Counted from the stretch's first letter, positions 51,029 through 60,217 are shown. The stretch: DNA of 64,000 bases from Anaerolineae bacterium (GCA_018645405.1 JABGOQ010000133.1:1-64000); one strand, 5' to 3'. Numbers and translations are program-made. The notes: generated by a model from the letters alone, not told the origin.

Positions 51029-52048
51029 ATGGGAACTAGCCAAAGAGAAAAAGACACAAACATTAAAAACAAAAAAACAGAGGATGATTTTGTAGTTGTA
51101 GATAATTTGGTCAAGCACTTTCCTGTTCGGGGGGGCATACTTAAGAGAGTGGTTGATTGGGTACAGGCTGTGGATGGAGTCAGCTTTACCGTAAAAAAAG
51201 GGGAAACGCTGGGTTTGGTAGGTGAATCTGGATGTGGCAAAACAACGGTAGGCATGACAATGTTGCGCCTGCTGGACCCAACCAGCGGAAGTGTAAAGAT
51301 TGACGGAACGAATATCTACGACCTCGACCGAAAAGGTCTTAAGGCAATGCGCCGAAAAGCCCAGCTAATTTTTCAGGACCCTTATGCATCCTTGAATCCT
51401 CGTAAGCCAATTGGGGATTCTATTATGGATGGTTTGGAGATCCATAAAATAGGGAAAGCAAAAGAAAGACGCGATGTCATGGTGGATTTACTTCAAAAAG
51501 TAGGTATGCAAGAATATCATGCCCATCGTTATCCCCATGAATTTTCAGGCGGACAACGACAAAGAATTGGAATTGCTCGCGCCTTGGCTCTAAAACCGGA
51601 ATTCATTGTCTGTGATGAACCGGTCTCGGCTTTGGATGTTTCAATCCAATCGCAAGTACTAAATCTCCTCCAGGACCTTCAGGAAGAATTTAATCTGACT
51701 TATTTATTTGTTGCACATAACCTCTCGGTGATTGAACATATTTCAGATCGGGTTGCCGTCATGTATTTAGGCAAAATCGTAGAATTAGCTCCCTGTGACG
51801 ATTTGTTTATAAAACCCTTGCATTATTACACCCAAGCCCTGATGTCCGCGATTCCAGTCGCAGACCCAGAAGCGAAAATAGAGCGCATTATCTTGGAAGG
51901 TGAAGTCCCAACCCCCATCAATCCGCCCTCAGGATGTCGATTCCATCCGCGTTGCACTGCGGCTACAGAGAAATGCAAATTAGAAGTGCCTCCGCTCATA
52001 GAATATAGACCAGAGCATTGGTCAGCTTGTTGGCATGTGGAATTATAA
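51029..52048 (+). CDS. dppF: Oligopeptide-type ABC transporter ATP-binding protein, system 2
   Basis: 339 aa. Walker [16 protein letters not shown]-loop [15 protein letters not shown], signature [14 protein letters not shown], Walker [13 protein letters not shown] and switch [12 protein letters not shown] (Asn where system 1 has Asp). C-terminal [17 protein letters not shown] extension. Serves the second transporter whose permeases end at 43659, 7 kb upstream; the ATPase order (F then D) is the reverse of system 1. Confidence 0.92.
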   Translation: MGTSQREKDTNIKNKKTEDDFVVVDNLVKHFPVRGGILKRVVDWVQAVDGVSFTVKKGETLGLVGESGCGKTTVGMTMLRLLDPTSGSVKIDGTNIYDLDRKGLKAMRRKAQLIFQDPYASLNPRKPIGDSIMDGLEIHKIGKAKERRDVMVDLLQKVGMQEYHAHRYPHEFSGGQRQRIGIARALALKPEFIVCDEPVSALDVSIQSQVLNLLQDLQEEFNLTYLFVAHNLSVIEHISDRVAVMYLGKIVELAPCDDLFIKPLHYYTQALMSAIPVADPEAKIERIILEGEVPTPINPPSGCRFHPRCTAATEKCKLEVPPLIEYRPEHWSACWHVEL

Positions 52049-52087
52049 AATTTACTTTACGAGACACCTTGACCCAAAGGAATAAAT

Positions 52088-53065
52088 ATGAAAAAAAATG
52101 AAGACAAAGCAGTCCTGGAGGTTTCTAACCTAAGAACATATTTCCATACCGAAGATGGCGTAGTAAAAGCGGTAGATGGTTTAGATTTTCACGTAAACGC
52201 TGGTGAAATCGTGGGGCTGGTTGGGGAATCTGGGTGCGGAAAAACAGTTACATCGCTTTCCATTATTGGGCTAATAGCCTCCCCTGGCAAAGTACAGGGA
52301 ACAATAAAATTTGAAGGCAAAAATATGCTGAATTTGTCTACAAATGAAATATCAGAAATTCGTGGAAATTACATGTCCATGATTTTTCAACAACCACAGA
52401 GCAGCCTAAACCCAGTCCTTACCGTGGGAGAGCAAATCACCGAAGTTCTACACATCCACAAAGATATAAAAAAAGACGAAGCTTGGGATGAAGCGATTGA
52501 GATGCTTCGACTGGTTGGTATCCCTGCCCCTGAAAAGAAAGTCCATGCTTACCCCCACGAGATGTCTGGTGGGCAGGCGCAAAGAGTGATGATAGCGATG
52601 GCTCTCATTCTAAAGCCAACCTTATTGATCGCTGACGAACCAACCACCGCATTGGATGTCACCATTCAGGCGCAAATCCTGGATCTAATGCGCGGTCTCA
52701 ACAAGAAAATGAATACCGCCGTTATTCTAATCACCCACGATCTAGGCGTAATAGCCGACATGGTCAGTTGGGTTGCTGTGATGTATGCGGGGAAAATTGT
52801 CGAACAAACCTCCATTAAAGCCCTTTTTGCCGAGCCGCTACACCCATATACGCAAGGTCTCATCGGCTCCATTCCCATTCTTGGACATAAAAAGAAACGG
52901 CTGGACGTTATCCCGGGCGTTGTCCCGAACCTCGTCAACTTGCCTCCCGGATGTGCTTTCGCCTCTCGTTGTGATCAGAAGATCGAAGTTTGCGACCAGA
53001 AAATGCCCGATTTAATAAAATTGAAACCCGGGCATGAGGTACGTTGCTGGTTATATCAAAAATAG
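52088..53065 (+). CDS. dppD: Oligopeptide-type ABC transporter ATP-binding protein, system 2
   Basis: 325 aa, ribosome site AAAGGAAT. Walker [16 protein letters not shown]-loop [15 protein letters not shown] (Gln-Gln where Gln-Asp is usual), signature [14 protein letters not shown], Walker [13 protein letters not shown] and switch [13 protein letters not shown]-terminal [17 protein letters not shown]. Completes system 2 with the F ATPase 40 bp upstream. The terminator-like hairpin at 53097 and repeat R8 follow. Confidence 0.92.
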   Translation: MKKNEDKAVLEVSNLRTYFHTEDGVVKAVDGLDFHVNAGEIVGLVGESGCGKTVTSLSIIGLIASPGKVQGTIKFEGKNMLNLSTNEISEIRGNYMSMIFQQPQSSLNPVLTVGEQITEVLHIHKDIKKDEAWDEAIEMLRLVGIPAPEKKVHAYPHEMSGGQAQRVMIAMALILKPTLLIADEPTTALDVTIQAQILDLMRGLNKKMNTAVILITHDLGVIADMVSWVAVMYAGKIVEQTSIKALFAEPLHPYTQGLIGSIPILGHKKKRLDVIPGVVPNLVNLPPGCAFASRCDQKIEVCDQKMPDLIKLKPGHEVRCWLYQK

Positions 53066-53096
53066 AGTCAGAAAAATTATTTGGAATTTAAATATC

Positions 53097-53145
53097 ATCC
53101 CGCAGATTTTTCTCTAATGGATAATGAGAACCTGCGGGATTTTTA
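53097..53145 (+). terminator. Terminator after the long plus-strand cluster
   Basis: ATCCCGCAG (53097-53105) pairs with CTGCGGGAT (53132-53140), extended by an inner TTCTC/GAGAA match, and followed by TTTTTA. Rho-independent terminator form, 32 bp after the ATPase stop. Repeat R8 begins ~10 bp later. Confidence 0.75.
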
Positions 53146-53154
53146 ATTGGAAAT

Positions 53155-53293
53155 AGCACCGCAACGCGCGTGGATTTAGGCTTGCGTGCTGTACCCAAAC
53201 ATCTTCGCGGCGTAAACGAAATCGCGTCTACGCCAAGAAAATGTTGACCAATGCCGAGCAAGTTGAGGTCGAGTGCGAAGCGGCTTCTCATCC
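53155..53293. repeat. Dispersed hairpin repeat, copy R8
   Basis: AGCACCGCAACGCGCGTGGA TTTAGGCTTGCGTGC ... CATCTTCGCGGCGTAAACGA ... GCGTCTACGCCAAGAAAATG TTGACCAATGCCGAGCAAGT TGAGGTCG ... GGCTTCTCATCC. Same orientation as R5 and R6. Lies between the convergent ATPase and EamA genes. Confidence 0.75.
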
Positions 53294-53299
53294 CCTTTA

Positions 53300-54193
53300 T
53301 TATGTATAGGCAATATCGCTAAGGTATATCACCACGCCAGAAAGAACGATCATCCCTGCCCCGATAATTTGAATCAGGATCAATTTCTCACCCAGAAAAA
53401 GTATTGCCAGCACGCTAACGATAATCGGCGTGACCATCGACATGAGGGTCATATAAGATGCGGTGGCGAGATGGAGGGTGCGGTAGAGATAGATCCAAGC
53501 CATTGCCAGAGCAATGCCGCTCGCGATTGCGTAGAGAGTGAATGATGAATCAAATGAGCAACATGCCAGGGTGGTGTGAAGGTTTCCGAGCATTTCAGGA
53601 AAAAAAACAGAGATGGCGATAAGGGCAAAGAAGACGGGCAGGCTTGCCAGGGGCTTTTGCATTGTGACCACATCTGCGTTAACAGATTGTCTTTGCATGA
53701 TTTTGCGTACTAAAACATTGCCCAATGACCAGCAAAAGCAGGCTCCCAAGATAAAAAGATCGCCAACTTTTGGCAACAGACTTTGCCCTTTTGTGGTTAG
53801 GAGGTAGGCACCAATGAGCATCACGAAAACGACTGCAATTTTTAACCCAGAGAGCTTTTCTTTAAGAATTAACCACGCGAAAAAGATGGTGGTTATAGTG
53901 GCTAATTTGACAAGGAATCCCGCGTTTATGGCATCTGTGAGTGCGATGCCGATGATGCTTAAATAAGTTCCCAAACCAGATTGGATGATATTGGCTAGGA
54001 ATAATTCCCAAAATAATTTGGGTTGGTGCTTGAATAGTTTCCCTAGATCAGGACCCGATTTGGGGAGAAGCAAAATGGATAAAGTGGCGATGGTTGTAAA
54101 AATCAATATGATTTGAAAAGGTAGCACCATTGCCCCTGCGATGAATCCCAATTTGGCAACAAAAATCTGGAGTGCCCAGAAAGCTGAGAACAT
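53300..54193 (-). CDS. EamA/DMT-family transporter
   Basis: 297 aa, almost wholly hydrophobic, with about ten membrane helices in two repeated halves (first half to ~150, second half DLFILGACFCWSLGNVLVRKIM onward). The second EamA repeat shows 'SYMTLMSMVTPIIVSVLAILFLGEKLILIQIIGAGMIVLSGVVI', the standard C-terminal signature. No in-frame ATG, GTG or TTG exists upstream before a stop, so the ATG at 54193 is used although no good ribosome site is visible. Substrates of the family are amino acids or metabolites. The gene is isolated, with a hairpin element upstream. Confidence 0.85.
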   Translation of the reverse strand: MFSAFWALQIFVAKLGFIAGAMVLPFQIILIFTTIATLSILLLPKSGPDLGKLFKHQPKLFWELFLANIIQSGLGTYLSIIGIALTDAINAGFLVKLATITTIFFAWLILKEKLSGLKIAVVFVMLIGAYLLTTKGQSLLPKVGDLFILGACFCWSLGNVLVRKIMQRQSVNADVVTMQKPLASLPVFFALIAISVFFPEMLGNLHTTLACCSFDSSFTLYAIASGIALAMAWIYLYRTLHLATASYMTLMSMVTPIIVSVLAILFLGEKLILIQIIGAGMIVLSGVVIYLSDIAYT

Positions 54194-54282
54194 GAGTACA
54201 TTGAAAAGGGGGGATTTCGAGATGGTTTTGATGGGTTTTTCTCCAAAATGTTATTAGGCTTATGCCCAAGTGAATTTAATGG

Positions 54283-54385
54283 TCAAGAAACTCGGTTTTT
54301 GTCGTGACTATAGAGCATTTCTGTGAAAACTAATGATATATAGCCAAAAGGGCCTTGGGAGAAAAGGAAAAACCGAGTTTCTTGA
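54283..54385. repeat. 103-bp inverted-repeat element
   Basis: TCAAGAAACTCGGTTTTT (54283-54300) and its exact complement (54368-54385) enclose 67 bp. Perfect 18-bp termini on a short non-coding segment are what a small MITE-like element would show. The AGAAACTCGG motif also resembles palindromic repeats common in some filamentous bacteria. Confidence 0.55.
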
Positions 54386-54401
54386 TTTTCTTAGATAAAA
54401 A

Positions 54402-54439
54402 TGGCAACAAGAGGTGTTTTTTTACACTTCTTGTTGCCA
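54402..54439 (-). terminator. Terminator of the AOR operon
   Basis: TGGCAACAAGAGGTGT (54402-54417) and ACACTTCTTGTTGCCA (54424-54439) pair with one wobble over 16 bp. On the minus strand, the stem is followed by a T-run (complement of AAAAA at 54397-54401). About 60 bp after the AOR stop codon. Confidence 0.8.
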
Positions 54440-54496
54440 AAATGGAGTTTGTTTATACAAGGCAAGATTGTAAATAAGAAAACCTTATCTTGAAGT

Positions 54497-56425
54497 TCAG
54501 TCTAACTGGTCAGCGACCCAGTCCAAGCCGAGTTCGTCCAGCTTGGCGCGGGAGGGGATGCCAGTCTTTACGTCCCAGCCACATTGCTCAAAATATGAAT
54601 CCAGCGCAGATTCGACTTCATCGCGGTCGAGTTTCCAGCCATCGCTTACGCCACCTTTGAGGGGCTTGAAGAGTTTTTCAGGGATAACGTCGTTTTTGCG
54701 ATCCATGCCTTCGCGGGCGTTGAAGGCTCGCATCATATTCAGTCGGCGTTCGCCTACTTTTTGCAATTCTTCAAAGCTCATATCTTCCCAACCTGTGACA
54801 GTGCGCACCAACTCAACCATATCATTTGGGCCATAGAGTTGCCATGCAGGGCCATAGACAAATTGGCATAAATTCAGGCTATCCATTGTGCTGTACATTT
54901 GCTGTGAAGCGATCGTAAAGCGAATTTTTTCTGCGTTTAGCGAGCGAGCTTCCACGCCCTCCGTAAATCCTAAAACAGCCATGCGTTCGGCGTAGTATTC
55001 AAAATCATCTTCAAAAGATGGGTCATGTTCATGGGTCTGGTGGTCTGCGCCGTAGGGATTTGTCGCGTATATAACTGCCAAAGAGCGTTTCACGCGCGGC
55101 ATATGGGCGGGGGCTTCTTGTCCTTTGAATGTGATTAAGTAGGCTTCTGTGCCACGACCAACTTCACTGGCAGCACGCTCGGAACCTTCAGCCAACAAAT
55201 CGCCGAAGCCCTCGCGTTTGGCGATTTTCTCTGTTAATTTGACCATTGATTCTGCATTGCCCCACGTCAGGTCAAGACCGTCCGTGTCTTCCAGAGTCAA
55301 TTTACCTTCGTTGAATGCTTCAAATGCCCAAGAAATGGTCGCGCCGCAGGAGATGGTATCCATGCCATATTTATTGCAAAGTTCGTTGGCTTTGCTGATG
55401 GCGCCTAAATCATCCACCGCGCAATAATTACCGAAAGTGGATGTTGTTTCATACTCTGGCCCACCATATTTGGGGTCAACTTTATAGTCGCCCTCAGTAA
55501 TCTCTACTACACGTTTACAGCGCACGGTGCAGGCGTAGCAGGTATCTCGGCCTAGGCGATCCTGCTTTCCTTCGGCGGCTCCTCGTAAAATGGTATCGTA
55601 CATGGTCGTGCCGTCAATGGGTTCCCAGCCATCAAAAACGCCGCTATTGTAGTTGTAGGTAGGCAAGGTGCCAGATGATTGATTCGCACCAGTTGTCTCG
55701 GCTGTGCCGTATTTTCCTAGCCCTGCAATATCAGATTCGGGAAAGTTCTTCGCGCCCCATTTTGCCAATTTTTTGAAAGCATCTTTATCAGCTACAGTAG
55801 GGCGTTTTTTGCCGCGCACGGCAATGGCTTTGAGATTTTTGGACCCCATCACTGCACCCATGCCAGTACGTCCATTTGCACGATTCGACATGCTGAAAAT
55901 TCCAGCAAATCTAACGCCATTTTCTCCGGCAGGACCAATTTGCAGAACTTCGATTTTATTATCATCCAACTCTTCTTTGATGGATGCCTCAGCTTCACCC
56001 GTTATCTTCCCCCACAAATGCGATGCGTCGCGTAACTCGAATTTGCCCTCGTTGATCCACAGGTATACTGGTTTTTCAGATTTTCCCTTAATCACGATGG
56101 CATCGTATCCGGCAAATTTAAGTTCAGAAGGGAAGAAGCCGCCGCTTTGTGAATCGCCAATTGCGCCGGTTAGCGGGGATTTTGCCGCTGCAGTCATCCG
56201 GCTCTGCCCAGAGATGGCGGTTCCCGTCAGCACGCTTAATGCCAAAACCAACCTATTATCAGCCCCGAGTGGGTCAACACCAGCGGGCATATCCTTGAGC
56301 AAATAGTGCATCGCCAAGGCGCTACCGCCCATATATTTGCGATAAAAAGTTTCATCGGGCTCTTCTACATGAAACTTCCCGCTTGTAAGATTGACATGCA
56401 AGATTTTTCCGTTATAGCCATTCAT
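54497..56425 (-). CDS. aor: Tungsten-dependent aldehyde:ferredoxin oxidoreductase
   Basis: 642 aa, typical length. N-terminal AOR fold: MNGYNGKILHVNLTSGKFHVEEP, MGGSALAMHYLLKDMPAGVDPLG, and SGQSRMTAAAKSPLTGAIGDSQSGGFF. The [4Fe-4S] cysteines appear in CYACTVRC with a further Cys in NLCQFVYGPAW. GPEYETTSTFGNYC and LAEGSERAASEVGRG are standard pterin-binding blocks. It oxidises aldehydes to acids with ferredoxin, or the reverse. The MoaD-like gene lies 32 bp upstream and probably supplies pterin sulfur. Its placement suggests handling of aldehydes released by amine oxidation. Confidence 0.95.
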   Translation of the reverse strand: MNGYNGKILHVNLTSGKFHVEEPDETFYRKYMGGSALAMHYLLKDMPAGVDPLGADNRLVLALSVLTGTAISGQSRMTAAAKSPLTGAIGDSQSGGFFPSELKFAGYDAIVIKGKSEKPVYLWINEGKFELRDASHLWGKITGEAEASIKEELDDNKIEVLQIGPAGENGVRFAGIFSMSNRANGRTGMGAVMGSKNLKAIAVRGKKRPTVADKDAFKKLAKWGAKNFPESDIAGLGKYGTAETTGANQSSGTLPTYNYNSGVFDGWEPIDGTTMYDTILRGAAEGKQDRLGRDTCYACTVRCKRVVEITEGDYKVDPKYGGPEYETTSTFGNYCAVDDLGAISKANELCNKYGMDTISCGATISWAFEAFNEGKLTLEDTDGLDLTWGNAESMVKLTEKIAKREGFGDLLAEGSERAASEVGRGTEAYLITFKGQEAPAHMPRVKRSLAVIYATNPYGADHQTHEHDPSFEDDFEYYAERMAVLGFTEGVEARSLNAEKIRFTIASQQMYSTMDSLNLCQFVYGPAWQLYGPNDMVELVRTVTGWEDMSFEELQKVGERRLNMMRAFNAREGMDRKNDVIPEKLFKPLKGGVSDGWKLDRDEVESALDSYFEQCGWDVKTGIPSRAKLDELGLDWVADQLD

Positions 56426-56457
56426 TATGCACTCTCCTTTTTGGCGCGGTGAGATTT

Positions 56458-56694
56458 TTATCCACCGCTAATTGATGAAAATATTTTTACTTTGTCGCCA
56501 TCTTGTAATTGGCGTGATTTATCTGTCTCATGAACACCATTTACACTGGTAACCATTTTTCGCTTGATATCAAGTTTGTTGAACAGGTCAGTAAGTGTTG
56601 CACCTTCATCCAATTGCAAGATTGCCCGCCCCTTTGATTCGGGGGGGAGTTTTTCTCGCAAGATTGAATAAAGCTGCAGGTGAATTTTTGGCAT
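56458..56694 (-). CDS. moaD: MoaD/ThiS-family sulfur carrier protein
   Basis: 78 aa. Ubiquitin-like fold pattern with VNGVHETD, RQLQDGDKVKIFSSISGG and the C-terminal Gly-Gly needed for thiocarboxylate formation. Immediately upstream of AOR on the same strand. Dedicated MoaD proteins beside tungsten enzymes are common and supply the dithiolene sulfur of the pterin cofactor. Repeat R9 lies just upstream. Confidence 0.88.
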   Translation of the reverse strand: MPKIHLQLYSILREKLPPESKGRAILQLDEGATLTDLFNKLDIKRKMVTSVNGVHETDKSRQLQDGDKVKIFSSISGG

Positions 56695-56720
56695 GGTTTA
56701 TTATATTTCAAAACCTAAAT

Positions 56721-56810
56721 AGCGGTGTAAACGGGATAATGCTCACGTCACGAAGATGTTGAAAAACGGCACGCAAGTTTAGGTCACGGGCGAGGCGGGG
56801 TACTTCATCC
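56721..56810. repeat. Dispersed hairpin repeat, partial copy R9
   Basis: AGCGGTGTAAACGGGATAAT ... TCACGAAGATGTTGAAAAAC GGCACGCAAGTTTAGGTCAC ... TACTTCATCC. This is the right two-thirds of the R5/R6 orientation; the outer left arm is missing. The last base abuts the stop codon of the flavoprotein at 56810. Confidence 0.7.
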
Positions 56811-58174
56811 TAATGGATTGGCGAAAACCCAAGATTTTCTATCATCCATTTAACGCCTCGACCAAAAAGTCCTCGCAGATTCTTTGGTCCCGTATAAGGG
56901 ATGTTTCGATTGACGATGAAGTGATTGGTGAAATCATTCGATTCTCCAGCCATTAGATCAGCGATTATGCGCCCAGCGGTTTGGGTGGATGGCACTCCCT
57001 CGCTGAAGCCTGTACCAAAATAGATGTTTTTATGATTGCCCGTCACGCCTACAGAGGGAGCCCGCCCCAAAGTATAGGCGGTAGTACCGCCCCAAGCATG
57101 ATCAATGCTTAGGCCTTCAAGCTGGGGGAAAAAATCAAAGAAATTTTTCGTAACTCTTTGAGTGACTATTTTATCGTTGCCAGAACTTAATGCATCATAA
57201 TCATAATATACAAAATCTGCTCCGCCCATGAGGATGCGGCCATCAGAGGTAGGGATGCTGTAACTATACATGGTTCGCATATCGGATAAACCCTGTTTAT
57301 TCTGCCAACCAACAGATTCCCATTGCGCTTTACTGAGTGGCTCAGTGACGATTTGGAAAACGCCAACTGGAAAAACTCTGTCTTTAAAGAAGCCAAGTTT
57401 ATGCGCGTAGGCATTGGTGGCCATCACCATAATTGGCGCTTGAATATCGCCTAGCTCAGTGTCAATATAATTTGTTTTTCCGGGCTTTATGCGTGTTACC
57501 ACGGTACGTTCCCTGACTTCAACGCCCATATCTTCGACGATGCGTTTCATCTCTCGGGCAAGTTTTGCGGGGTTAAGCGTGGCTCCATTGGGTTCTTTTA
57601 ACCCGGCAAGAAATAGCGGAGATTTAATTTCTTGCTCTAAATCTTTTCCTTGCAGGAGGGTAGATTCCAGCCCAAAAGTTTTTAGTTCTTCTTGATATTC
57701 TTCGAGCTCTTTTGCTTGTTTGGTATTTAAAGCAACTGCCAGCATCCCGTTTTCTTCGAAATCACAATCAACATCGTATTTTGAGATCATCATCTTGATT
57801 TGTTCTACACCATAAGATGATACTCTCCAATCTTTCTCACGGCGTTCAGGGTCTTTTTGATTCCAATCCAAAAGGCTGGTCGCTATGCAAAAACCGCCAT
57901 TTCTGCCACTGGCTCCGTACCCGCAGAAGGCTCCTTCGAGGAGTACAACTTTCTTTTCGGGAAACTTTTTCTTGATATTATAAGCGGATGAAAGTCCTGT
58001 AAACCCGCCTCCGACAATAACAATATCTGCTTTATGGCTGCCGCGTAAAGGCTCGTTGATTTTCAGATTCTCCACATCTATGGTTTTAAACCAGAAATTA
58101 TCTACAAAGTATTCGTAGAGATCGGGTGGTCTGAGATTTTTGCTTCTATTGTGAATTGGGGAGAAATACTTCAT
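56810..58174 (-). CDS. DAO-family FAD-dependent oxidoreductase (2)
   Basis: 454 aa. ~45 N-terminal residues precede the FAD fold (ADIVIVGGGFTGLSSAYNIKKKFPEKKVVLLEGAFCGYGASGRNGGF), like GlpA/PuuB-type amine oxidases. Later blocks: NGATLNPAKLAREMKRIVEDMG, FPVGVFQIVTEPLSKAQWES, MGGADFVYYDYDAL and AWGGTTAYTLGRAPSVG, GTGFSEGVPSTQTAGRIIADLMAG. Related to the protein at 48397. Expected to oxidise an amine. It sits beside AOR, which could take the aldehyde product. The stop overlaps the edge of repeat R9. Confidence 0.87.
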   Translation of the reverse strand: MKYFSPIHNRSKNLRPPDLYEYFVDNFWFKTIDVENLKINEPLRGSHKADIVIVGGGFTGLSSAYNIKKKFPEKKVVLLEGAFCGYGASGRNGGFCIATSLLDWNQKDPERREKDWRVSSYGVEQIKMMISKYDVDCDFEENGMLAVALNTKQAKELEEYQEELKTFGLESTLLQGKDLEQEIKSPLFLAGLKEPNGATLNPAKLAREMKRIVEDMGVEVRERTVVTRIKPGKTNYIDTELGDIQAPIMVMATNAYAHKLGFFKDRVFPVGVFQIVTEPLSKAQWESVGWQNKQGLSDMRTMYSYSIPTSDGRILMGGADFVYYDYDALSSGNDKIVTQRVTKNFFDFFPQLEGLSIDHAWGGTTAYTLGRAPSVGVTGNHKNIYFGTGFSEGVPSTQTAGRIIADLMAGESNDFTNHFIVNRNIPYTGPKNLRGLFGRGVKWMIENLGFSPIH

Positions 58175-58234
58175 GTTATTTTGTAGCTCCTCTAAATTAA
58201 ACCAACCTAACTTCTTATGTTTTTAAATTGATTT

Positions 58235-59962
58235 TTACTCTTTCGCTGAGTAAACCAGTTTTCCTTCAAAAAGGGTCATCACGACCTGCGTTTCAGGTAT
58301 TTGCTCAATATCGATATCAAAAAGATTGTCTTCAAGGACAACCAGATCTGCCAGTTTGCCTACTTCAATGGAGCCAATAGCTTCATCGAGGAAGTTGGCA
58401 TATGCGCCATTTAGGGTCGAGGCAAGGATCATCTTTTCAAGATTTGCTCGCTCGTCAAGCGGAGGCAGCACTCCCAGATCGCCATTCTCTAACTTTGCAT
58501 TGGGATCCGATACTCGACGATAGTTCGATTCTGAGCCATAGTCGCTGTCAAATTCTTTTTGAGAAATTTGACGAGTCATGCCATTATAGATTGCCTTTAC
58601 CGGGTCTGGTTCAGTGACCCAGAAGTCGCTGGCAACGGTTACGTTAACCCCTGCATTGAAAAGGCTGTTGAAAGGGTATTGCTGATTGAACGCCCGTTCA
58701 TGCCCCAGATAGGGTAGATTTAATTTCCAGAAGTAATCGTCCAAATTCATCCAGTAGGGGCTGGCGTGGACACTTAATCCCAATTTGCCCATACGCTGGA
58801 TATCTTCTGGGCGCGCCAATTGTAAATGAGCAAAGGAGTGCCGAGCATCACGATTCCTGTTCAAATCAACAAGTTTTTCGAGCGCATCCACTGTGTATTT
58901 TGCGGCGGCATCTCCAATCACGTGAACGTGAATCTGATAGCCAGCGGCATCTATTTGAGCAAAGGCTTTTTGGAGAATACGATCATCCCAAACTTTGATG
59001 CCACGCCAATCATCATCCCGATGCGCATAAGGCTCCAAAAGATAACCGGTTTCTTCCTCGATGACGTGATCGGCAAAGAATTTGAAAGAATGCGCCTTGA
59101 AGTGCGGATGTGTAAATTGTTTAACCAAAGCCTTTCCTTGCTCGATCTGTGTTCTAGCATCACCTTCTGGAGAAATCGTCCAGGATGCTCGATAGCGAAG
59201 GGTTAGCTTGCCAGCTTGCGCAAGTTCATCGTAGGCTTCGTAGATATGGCGATCTTCAATTCCCAGCATCGCCTCGTGGGTGGTTGTGATCCCTTTTGTG
59301 TTGAGCCATTCTTGCAACCAGAGTAGCGATTTCTTGATTTCTTCCTTTGGTGGCGGAGGTATAAGATGGCCAACAAGGTTCATAGCCCCGGGCTCCTGAA
59401 GCAATCCCGAAGGTTCTCCAGTTTTAGGGTCTTTTTTGATCACGCCCTCGTTCGGCTGGGGAGTATTTTTGGTAATTTGAGCCAACTCCAGTGCTTTTGA
59501 GTTGACCCACATTGAGTGCCCATCTTTGGAGGTAATCGCAATCGGGCGATCTGAGATAATCTCATCGAGCCACTCTTTGCGCGGGCCAATTTCATCAAAA
59601 GCAGAACGCAAATAACCGCCGCCAATAATCCACTGCGCATTCGGGTGCGTTTCTACAAACTTATGGATAGCGTTAAGATACGCTTGAATTTGATCTTTGC
59701 CCGTCATATTGAAAAGGGATAATTGATACTGATAAAGATGAGCACTCAGGGCAGGGTGCATATGACTATCCACAAATGCAGGCAAGACCATCTTCCCATT
59801 CAAGTCCATGACGGCCGTATTAGAATCGATATATGCGCCCACCTCCGCGTCTGTGCCGACGAAGATGATTTTATCGTCAGTGATTGCGATGGCTTCTGCC
59901 CAACTTTGATTTGAGTTGACCGTGTATACAGAAGCGTTTTTTAATACCAGATTTGCTTTCAT
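58235..59962 (-). CDS. Amidohydrolase family protein (YtcJ-like)
   Basis: 575 aa from ATG 59962 (MKANLVLKNASVYTVNSNQSWAEAIAI), with AAGGGAA before it; the in-frame start at 60007 has no such site. Metal-dependent amidohydrolase core: LPAFVDSHMHPALSAH (HxH), DGHSMWVNSKAL, THEAMLGIEDRHIYEAYDEL, IHVHVIGDAAAKYTVDALE and VTVASDFWVTEPDPVKAIYNGM. The end, GSIEVGKLADLVVLEDNLFDI, is the usual C-terminal strand block. The family hydrolyses N-acyl or amide bonds; substrate unknown. Divided from the cupin gene by repeat R10. Confidence 0.87.
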   Translation of the reverse strand: MKANLVLKNASVYTVNSNQSWAEAIAITDDKIIFVGTDAEVGAYIDSNTAVMDLNGKMVLPAFVDSHMHPALSAHLYQYQLSLFNMTGKDQIQAYLNAIHKFVETHPNAQWIIGGGYLRSAFDEIGPRKEWLDEIISDRPIAITSKDGHSMWVNSKALELAQITKNTPQPNEGVIKKDPKTGEPSGLLQEPGAMNLVGHLIPPPPKEEIKKSLLWLQEWLNTKGITTTHEAMLGIEDRHIYEAYDELAQAGKLTLRYRASWTISPEGDARTQIEQGKALVKQFTHPHFKAHSFKFFADHVIEEETGYLLEPYAHRDDDWRGIKVWDDRILQKAFAQIDAAGYQIHVHVIGDAAAKYTVDALEKLVDLNRNRDARHSFAHLQLARPEDIQRMGKLGLSVHASPYWMNLDDYFWKLNLPYLGHERAFNQQYPFNSLFNAGVNVTVASDFWVTEPDPVKAIYNGMTRQISQKEFDSDYGSESNYRRVSDPNAKLENGDLGVLPPLDERANLEKMILASTLNGAYANFLDEAIGSIEVGKLADLVVLEDNLFDIDIEQIPETQVVMTLFEGKLVYSAKE

Positions 59963-60033
59963 CGATTCCCTTTTCTCAATTAGAAATTCCCTATATTCTG
60001 GACACAACCTCGTTCACTGAAATCTTGGATAGA

Positions 60034-60179
60034 TACTTCGCGCCGATTCGCGCGTATTTTGGGCTTGGGTGCCGCTTCCGAGCTGATTCTCGGCGTGAGC
60101 GGGGAGGTGTCCATATTGCGAGAATGTTGATGGATGGCACGCAAGTTGAGGTCACGTGCGGGGCGAGGTGCTTCATCCC
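60034..60179. repeat. Dispersed hairpin repeat, copy R10
   Basis: GATACTTCGCGCCGATTCGC GCG ... TTGGGCTTGGGTGCCGC ... GCGAGAATGTTGATGGATGG CACGCAAGTTGAGGTCACGT GCGGGGCGAGGTGCTTCATC CC. Same orientation as R5, R6, R8 and R9. Lies between the amidohydrolase start and the cupin stop. Confidence 0.75.
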
Positions 60180-60217
60180 AGATAGGCTCAATCATAAATA
60201 TCTCCTCTTTGAGAAAA

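Larger units (their letters stand above)
54194..54496. other. 303-bp intergenic region with two hairpins
   Basis: Upstream of the EamA gene and downstream of the AOR gene, both on the minus strand. Contains the long-range inverted repeat at 54283-54385 and the AOR terminator at 54402-54439. No gene seen. Confidence 0.6.

Noticed and set aside
10844-60179. CRISPR array as the source of the repeated sequences
   Set aside because: Copies are single, kilobases apart, ~140 bp long and self-complementary; there are no regularly spaced short repeats or cas genes.
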